DNA of 64,000 nucleotides, from contig NZ_JACHCI010000017.1 of the NCBI RefSeq assembly GCF_014200675.1, positions 1-64,000 on the forward strand, in the 5' to 3' direction. The stretch comes from Janthinobacterium saanense. GTDB taxonomy: Bacteria > Pseudomonadota > Gammaproteobacteria > Burkholderiales > Burkholderiaceae_D. Below the pieces are notes generated by a model that made no database searches, was not told the origin of the DNA, and worked only from the letters and a program-made list of their open reading frames with translations. The translations under genes were made by a program, and so were the position numbers. Position 1 is the stretch's first letter; the number at the start of each line of letters is the position of its first letter. Shown piece by piece: positions 61,521 through 64,000 of this stretch.

Positions 61521-62981
61521 CTATGAAACCCGATTGTGCTGCCCATCTTCAAGCAGCTTTATCGCCTGCCGCAACCCCTCAACCATCACCGCATAAGCCT
61601 CCCGCCGGCCCGTTTCATCCGGCGCCCGCAAGACATACGACGGGTGGTATACGGCGACTATCCAGCGGCCCTGATGCTGGAACGGTGCACTCAGTATGGA
61701 CTGCAGGGTGGCTGTGCTGTCTTGCAGTAATGACTTCAAGGCGGTGCTGCCCAGTGCGACGATGACTTCAGGCTGCACGCGTTCCAACTCTTCTTCCAGC
61801 CACGCATGGCAGGCGGCGATTTCGCGCTGGGCGGGGGTTTTGTGCAGGCGGCGCTTGCCGCGTGGTTCCCACTTGAAGTGTTTGACGGCGTTGGTGAGGT
61901 AGACGCTGTTGCGTGACAGCTTGGCCTCTGCCATGGCCTGCTCCAGCACGGCGCCGGCCGGGCCGACGAAGGGCAGTCCTGCCAGGTCTTCCTGGTCGCC
62001 TGGCTGTTCGCCGAGCAGCATGATGCGCGCTGGCTGTGGTCCGCTGCCGGGCACGGCTTGCGTGGCGTGTTGCCAGAGTGTGCAGCGGCGGCATTGCTGC
62101 AGCGTGGTCAAGGTGTCGCGCTGGGGCAATGCCCGTTCGTGGCGGATCGGGATGGTGGCCGCGCCGCTGCGCTGCCCAACGGTGGCCGTTTGTCCGGTAC
62201 GCCGTTCGCCATTGGCGGCGCCCGTGATCATGGCGGGCACGATGGCGCCTTCCGGCAGGTTTTTCCAGAAGCGCGAAGGGATATGGCTGCGCAGCAGGCC
62301 GGCATTCACGCGTGCGGGGTTGAAGATGCTGCGGTAGTAGGTCAGCCACAGCGCTTCGCCGTGATCATCGATATCGGCTGCGCCCTTGAGCAGCGCGGGG
62401 CCGGCGTGCAGGGTGGCGCCATCCCACATCATGGTGGCCGTCGGCGTGGCGATCATCCAGCTGATGCTGCCCATGCGACGTGCGAAGTGGCGAGCCACTT
62501 GCGGCAGCACTTCGTGAGTGGGTTCGAACCAGGCCACAAAGCGCGGCGCATGATCATTCGCACCGGTGTCTGTACGCTCCCTGAAACGCACGTAGGCATG
62601 CATATCGTGCTCTTCGCGGCGGACAGCCTTGACCATGCCGTGCAGGCGCGCACCATCGGCGTCGGCGGGCGAAATCACAGCGTGTTCGCCACGCTGCCAG
62701 CGCCACAGTACCTGGTAGAGAAAAGCCCAGCGGTCGGCGGCGCTATAGCAGGCAGCGCATTCTAGCAGTTCGACCAGCTGGCGCGGCAGGCGCAAGGCGG
62801 GTGCATAATTTGTTGCATAAGCTGGCGCATCATCACTCACCTCGTCCACCGCGCCTGAAAACAGGTCGCCATCATTTGCCGGCGACTGCCATTGCACCGA
62901 TGCCGGCGGCACGCCGCTGGCAATCAGGCCGCGCACCGCCACGCGCCACTCCTCAAACGATTGCACCCGGCGCACGACCAT
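61521..62981 (-). CDS. UdgX-type uracil-DNA glycosylase with N-terminal DUF4130 domain
   Basis: A 486-residue fusion. The N-terminal half (to about residue 250) is the DUF4130/TIGR03915-like domain (VRRVQSFEEWRVAVRGLIASGVPP, AFLYQVLWRWQRGEHAVISPADADG, WLTYYRSIFNPARVN). The C-terminal half is a family-4-like uracil-DNA glycosylase with CRRCTLWQHATQAVPGSGP, LGEQPGDQEDLAGLPFVGPAG and the loop GKRRLHKTP, the KRRxH insertion whose histidine bonds covalently to the excised-uracil site in UdgX. It probably repairs uracil in DNA. ATG 62981 is five bases after the upstream radical-SAM stop; a GTG at 63011 would overlap that gene. Confidence 0.9.
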   Translation of the reverse strand: MVVRRVQSFEEWRVAVRGLIASGVPPASVQWQSPANDGDLFSGAVDEVSDDAPAYATNYAPALRLPRQLVELLECAACYSAADRWAFLYQVLWRWQRGEHAVISPADADGARLHGMVKAVRREEHDMHAYVRFRERTDTGANDHAPRFVAWFEPTHEVLPQVARHFARRMGSISWMIATPTATMMWDGATLHAGPALLKGAADIDDHGEALWLTYYRSIFNPARVNAGLLRSHIPSRFWKNLPEGAIVPAMITGAANGERRTGQTATVGQRSGAATIPIRHERALPQRDTLTTLQQCRRCTLWQHATQAVPGSGPQPARIMLLGEQPGDQEDLAGLPFVGPAGAVLEQAMAEAKLSRNSVYLTNAVKHFKWEPRGKRRLHKTPAQREIAACHAWLEEELERVQPEVIVALGSTALKSLLQDSTATLQSILSAPFQHQGRWIVAVYHPSYVLRAPDETGRREAYAVMVEGLRQAIKLLEDGQHNRVS

Positions 62982-62986
62982 ATTCT

Positions 62987-64000
62987 TCACGCTGCCTGCA
63001 GTTCTGGCCACAGATTCATCTGTTGCGGCGCGTCCGCCATGGCGCGCCGCAGCTGGTCGGAGGGGCAGCTATCGCGCGAGGGAAAATAATCGGCCGTGAT
63101 GATGAAGGGGGCGATTTTTTTCATGCTGCAGCGTAGCCGCGACAGGTCGGCATAACGCACCTGGCGCAAGCGTCGCAGGTCGACGATGCGCTGTGCATTG
63201 CGCAAGCCGATGCCGGGCACGCGGGCGATCATATGCGGTGCGGCGCGGTTCAGGTCCAGCGGGAAATGTTCGCGGTGCGCCAGTGCCCAGGCCAGCTTGG
63301 GATCGATGTCCAGCGCCAGGTTGCCGCCTTCTGCCGGCAGCAGTTCGCTGGCCTGGAATCCATAGCTGCGCAGCAGGAAATCGGCTTGATACAGCCGATG
63401 TTCGCGCAGCATGGGCGGTGGCGCCAGGGGCACGCTTTTCGGGCTGTCCGGGATGGGGCTGAAGGCTGAGTAATACACGCGTTTGAGCTTGTAGCTGCTG
63501 TACAGCGTTTCAGCGGTGGACAGGATTTTCTGGTCGTCGCTGGCGTCGGCCCCGACGATCATTTGCGTGCTCTGGCCGGCCGGTGCGAAGCGTGGCGACT
63601 TCGGTTCTGCGGCTTTTTCATCGAGCTTGCGGCGGATGGAACCCATCGCCAGCTTGATGGTATGGACGCTCTTTTCAGGCGCCAGTTTTTGCACGCTGTC
63701 TTGCGTGGGCAGCTCGATATTGACGCTGAGCCGGTCGGCATAGCGGCCCGCCTGGGCGATCAGGGCCGGGTCGGCGTCCGGTATGGTCTTGAGGTGGATA
63801 TAGCCGCGGAACTGGTGTACCTCGCGCAGCTCGCGCGCTACCTGCACCAGCTGCTCCATGGTGTAGTCGGCCGACTGGATGATGCCGGAACTGAGAAACA
63901 GGCCATCGATGTAATTGCGCAGGTAAAAATCGGTGGTCAGCTTCACCACTTCGGCCACCGTAAAACGCGCGCGCGGCACGTTGGAGGTGCGGCGGTTGAC
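62987..64000 (-). CDS. Radical-SAM DNA modification/repair protein, 5' end outside window
   Basis: At least 337 residues of a radical-SAM protein, open at the right edge (frame begins VNRRTSNVPRARFT). The CxxxCxxC iron-sulfur loop must lie just beyond the window. Visible features are FLSSGIIQSADYTMEQLVQVARELR, YIHLKTIPDADPALIAQAGRYADRLSVNIELPT and QMIVGADASDDQKILSTAETLYSSYKLKRVYYSAFSPIP. A C-terminal helix-hairpin-helix (IARVPGIGLRNAQRIVDLRRLRQVRYADLSRL) would bind DNA. This family (TIGR03916-like) regularly sits beside the UdgX/DUF4130 fusion, as here, five bases upstream of it. Confidence 0.9.
   Translation of the reverse strand, partial: VNRRTSNVPRARFTVAEVVKLTTDFYLRNYIDGLFLSSGIIQSADYTMEQLVQVARELREVHQFRGYIHLKTIPDADPALIAQAGRYADRLSVNIELPTQDSVQKLAPEKSVHTIKLAMGSIRRKLDEKAAEPKSPRFAPAGQSTQMIVGADASDDQKILSTAETLYSSYKLKRVYYSAFSPIPDSPKSVPLAPPPMLREHRLYQADFLLRSYGFQASELLPAEGGNLALDIDPKLAWALAHREHFPLDLNRAAPHMIARVPGIGLRNAQRIVDLRRLRQVRYADLSRLRCSMKKIAPFIITADYFPSRDSCPSDQLRRAMADAPQQMNLWPELQAA

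Overview
The window looks like a chromosomal segment of a GC-rich betaproteobacterium, most likely Oxalobacteraceae (Janthinobacterium, Duganella or Massilia type). I infer this from the protein families (MesD/MesX methionine synthase, GlrKR with a BON target, DUF6279 and Chalcone-isomerase-like proteins) and from the dense GC-rich coding. The genus is not proven. No rRNA, tRNA or CRISPR was recognised. Seven LysR-type regulators (one broken) are spread through it.

Layout. 1-9.4 kb: tail of an IS481-like transposase, a chemoreceptor with an unusual C-terminal domain, a LysR regulator, then housekeeping genes (YfhL ferredoxin, coaD, rsmD, a DUF6279 lipoprotein, glmU). A 0.6-kb non-coding stretch after glmU is rich in DnaA-box-like 9-mers. 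An AsnC/Lrp regulator and glmS follow. 11.2-16.7 kb: an AT-richer accessory island in the classical Tn7 attachment position downstream of glmS. It holds a 1.77-kb mini-element whose ends look like Tn7 TnsB-binding repeats and whose only cargo is an Abi_2/HEPN gene. A second Tn7-like end follows, then a zinc-hook SMC-like ATPase with RloC-like features, and a repeat-bearing non-coding right edge.

16.8-21.4 kb: a folate-independent methionine synthesis locus. metF-like and metR genes run left; an FMN reductase, mesX (DUF1852) and mesD run right from a shared control region. 21.5-29 kb: an OsmC-YcaO fusion, a HipA/HipB-like pair in reversed order, an Imm33-like protein, a secreted PLD nuclease, an alpha/beta hydrolase, an NAD(P)-binding protein, and a divergent lysR/oxidoreductase pair destroyed by one deletion. 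29.2-36.6 kb: an MscS channel, a DUF2938 membrane protein facing an ArsR-rhodanese regulator across a perfect palindrome, a nadE-nadM/Nudix operon and a stress-type protein.

36.8-53.2 kb: hydrolase, regulator and transporter modules, including a five-gene RND efflux operon facing a SufR-like, cysteine-rich regulator, and two LysR-plus-target pairs with visible operators. 53.1-61.5 kb: an M16 peptidase, then the glrK-lipoprotein-glrR two-component operon. Its likely target, a BON-domain gene, has a textbook sigma-54 promoter and two TGTC-N10-GACA activator sites. A bile-acid-symporter-like protein follows. 61.5-64 kb: a UdgX-type uracil-DNA glycosylase fusion and its partner radical-SAM protein, cut by the right edge. 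Four convergent gene pairs share a single stop tetranucleotide, showing strong compaction of the core chromosome.
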